From contig JALSNB010000323.1 in the NCBI GenBank assembly GCA_026987225.1, positions 1-7,226 on the forward strand: 7,226 nucleotides of DNA, given 5' to 3'. The notes under the pieces were generated by a model. It was not told the DNA's origin. It was given only the letters and a program-made list of their open reading frames with translations, and made no database searches. Source of the DNA: Caldisericaceae bacterium (GTDB taxonomy: Bacteria > Caldisericota > Caldisericia > Caldisericales > Caldisericaceae). Positions 6,429-7,226 of the stretch are shown one piece after another (within the stretch, counting starts at the first letter, position 1; every line of letters starts with the position of its first letter). The translations under genes and the position numbers were made by a program.

Positions 6429-7039
6429 TGGATGATATTTCTCCGAAACAATGGATAATCCTAACGATACTTGTTGCAATTATTGCTTTTGGAACAGGAC
6501 GAATATACGGTTTTAAAAGCGGTGTTAAGCAGAATAATTTTTCTTCTATTAAAGCTAATTCACAAAATTTTGAGATTCGGAATGCGTCTTCCGCAAAAGA
6601 CAAAAACGATAGTTTGCTTACAGTATATGTAACCGGTGAGGTAAAGAATCCGGATGTTTATAAATTACCGCAGGATAGTATTGTAAAAGATGCGATTCAG
6701 AAAGCTGGAGGGCCGAATGAAGATGCGGATCTTGTAGCAATAAACCTTGCACGAAAAATTACGGACGGAGAAGAAATTATAGTGCCAAAGAAGGGAAGTA
6801 GCGGAACCGAGCAACAAGGAGGAACTTCTAAAGGTACGAATTCCGGAAAGATTAATATCAATACTGCCGATATAAATACGCTTCAGAAATTGCCCGGTAT
6901 CGGTGAGGTAAAGGCAAATGCAATAATTCAATATCGGAAAACTAACGGGGCATTTAAAACAATTCACGATATAACGAGAGTGTCCGGTATAGGAGAAAAA
7001 ACTTTTGAGAAAATTAAGGATTTGATTACCGTAGGATAA
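6428..7039 (+). CDS. comEA: ComEA-type DNA receptor (SLBB + helix-hairpin-helix)
   Basis: This 203-residue protein binds incoming double-stranded DNA at the outer face of the cytoplasmic membrane in natural transformation. It has a single N-terminal membrane anchor (about 8-28), a polar spacer, an SLBB domain (about 64-121, TVYVTGEVKNPDVYKL...DGEEIIVPKKG), a Gly/Ser/Thr-rich linker (122-139), and a C-terminal DNA-binding domain (140-203) with two helix-hairpin-helix motifs, LPGIGEVKANAII (155-167) and VSGIGEKTFEKI (185-196). The ININTA lead-in at 142-147 is a ComEA hallmark. This is the full Gram-positive-style architecture rather than the short periplasmic form of many proteobacteria. The ATG overlaps the dehydrogenase stop as TAATG; GGGAGAT at 6411-6417 is rather distant as a ribosome site, so coupling is likely. 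Its own stop overlaps the next ATG in the same way. Confidence 0.93.
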   Translation: MDDISPKQWIILTILVAIIAFGTGRIYGFKSGVKQNNFSSIKANSQNFEIRNASSAKDKNDSLLTVYVTGEVKNPDVYKLPQDSIVKDAIQKAGGPNEDADLVAINLARKITDGEEIIVPKKGSSGTEQQGGTSKGTNSGKININTADINTLQKLPGIGEVKANAIIQYRKTNGAFKTIHDITRVSGIGEKTFEKIKDLITVG

Positions 7040-7226
7040 TGCCAGGCTTATTGCTTCTACTGAGCGAAATATGCGGGATATTTGCCGCGCTATCCGTTTA
7101 TTTTCACAGCACACTGCTATTTTTGTTTTTTCTATTTCTTGCCGTATTTTTAATATCGTTTTTAGACAAAGTAATTTTAAAAACCCTTGCCGCTATTATT
7201 TTTATTGTGGCTATTCTTGTTTCTTT
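7039..7226 (+). CDS. comEC: Probable ComEC DNA-uptake channel, N-terminal part (truncated by window edge)
   Basis: Sixty-two codons are visible before the right edge. The ATG overlaps the comEA TAA as TAATG, and the frame is open to the end. The translation starts MPGLLLLLSEICGIFAALSV and is almost wholly hydrophobic, with three apparent membrane segments (about 3-20, 24-41 and 48-62) broken by short polar turns such as LDKVILK. This fits the N-terminus of ComEC/Rec2, the polytopic channel that passes single-stranded DNA into the cytoplasm, and comEC usually follows comEA. No diagnostic ComEC motif (the competence domain or the metallo-beta-lactamase-like domain) lies within the window, so the name relies on position and hydrophobicity. 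Ribosome site is weak (AGG three to five bases before the ATG). Confidence 0.72.
   Translation, partial: MPGLLLLLSEICGIFAALSVYFHSTLLFLFFLFLAVFLISFLDKVILKTLAAIIFIVAILVS

Noticed and set aside
6665..7114. 149-codon open frame on the minus strand opposite comEA
   Set aside because: It lies antisense to a well-supported comEA and the comEC start, has no recognisable domain or ribosome site, and its Cys/Ser/Arg/Ile-rich composition is typical of a shadow frame.
1..7226. Novel defence, phage or mobile system
   Set aside because: All eight genes match known housekeeping or competence families, and base composition appears uniform by eye. No direct repeats, terminal inverted repeats, integrase, transposase or tRNA was seen.

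Overview
This is a densely coding, AT-rich bacterial chromosome segment with eight genes in two divergent blocks. There is almost no non-coding DNA: the two gaps larger than a few bases are 43 bp (4876-4918) and 73 bp (5615-5687). No RNA gene, insertion sequence, CRISPR array, phage gene or convincing terminator is visible. The gene content is housekeeping-type. The phoH/pgpH/ybeY/cdd order resembles the Firmicutes arrangement, and a c-di-AMP-phosphodiesterase-type HD protein is present, so a Firmicutes-like organism or a deep-branching low-GC lineage (for example near Caldisericota or Thermotogota) is plausible. The sequence alone does not settle the phylum.

Minus-strand block, in transcription order from 5614 down to 1: a calcineurin-like metallophosphoesterase (YfcE/MJ0936 type), phoH, pgpH (7TM-HD protein), ybeY (endoribonuclease), a full-length CNNM/CorC protein, and the first 37 codons of cytidine deaminase (cdd), which runs off the left edge. 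From phoH onward the genes overlap or abut (20-nt overlap, 14-nt overlap, direct abutment, 4-nt ATGA overlap), so they almost certainly form one translationally coupled operon. The order combines the Firmicutes cluster (phoH-pgpH-ybeY-...-cdd) with the corC that follows phoH-ybeY in enterobacteria (ybeZ-ybeY-ybeX). The unifying theme is RNA/ribosome processing, with nucleotide-messenger hydrolysis, divalent cations and pyrimidine salvage alongside.

Plus-strand block, from 5688 to the right edge: a FabG-like short-chain dehydrogenase, comEA (membrane-anchored DNA receptor) and the first 62 codons of a very hydrophobic protein that is most likely ComEC (DNA uptake channel). The three genes are joined by two TAATG stop/start overlaps, so the oxidoreductase is co-transcribed with DNA-uptake genes.

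The 73-bp divergent spacer carries two strong sigma70-type promoters that overlap almost completely. Their two perfect TATAAT boxes lie back to back, so RNA polymerase probably cannot occupy both at once. A weaker promoter candidate sits directly in front of phoH, which has no Shine-Dalgarno sequence and may be read from a nearly leaderless transcript. I see no clearly novel system here. The most interesting points are the interlocked promoter pair, the possible leaderless phoH start, the hybrid operon order and the dehydrogenase in the competence operon.
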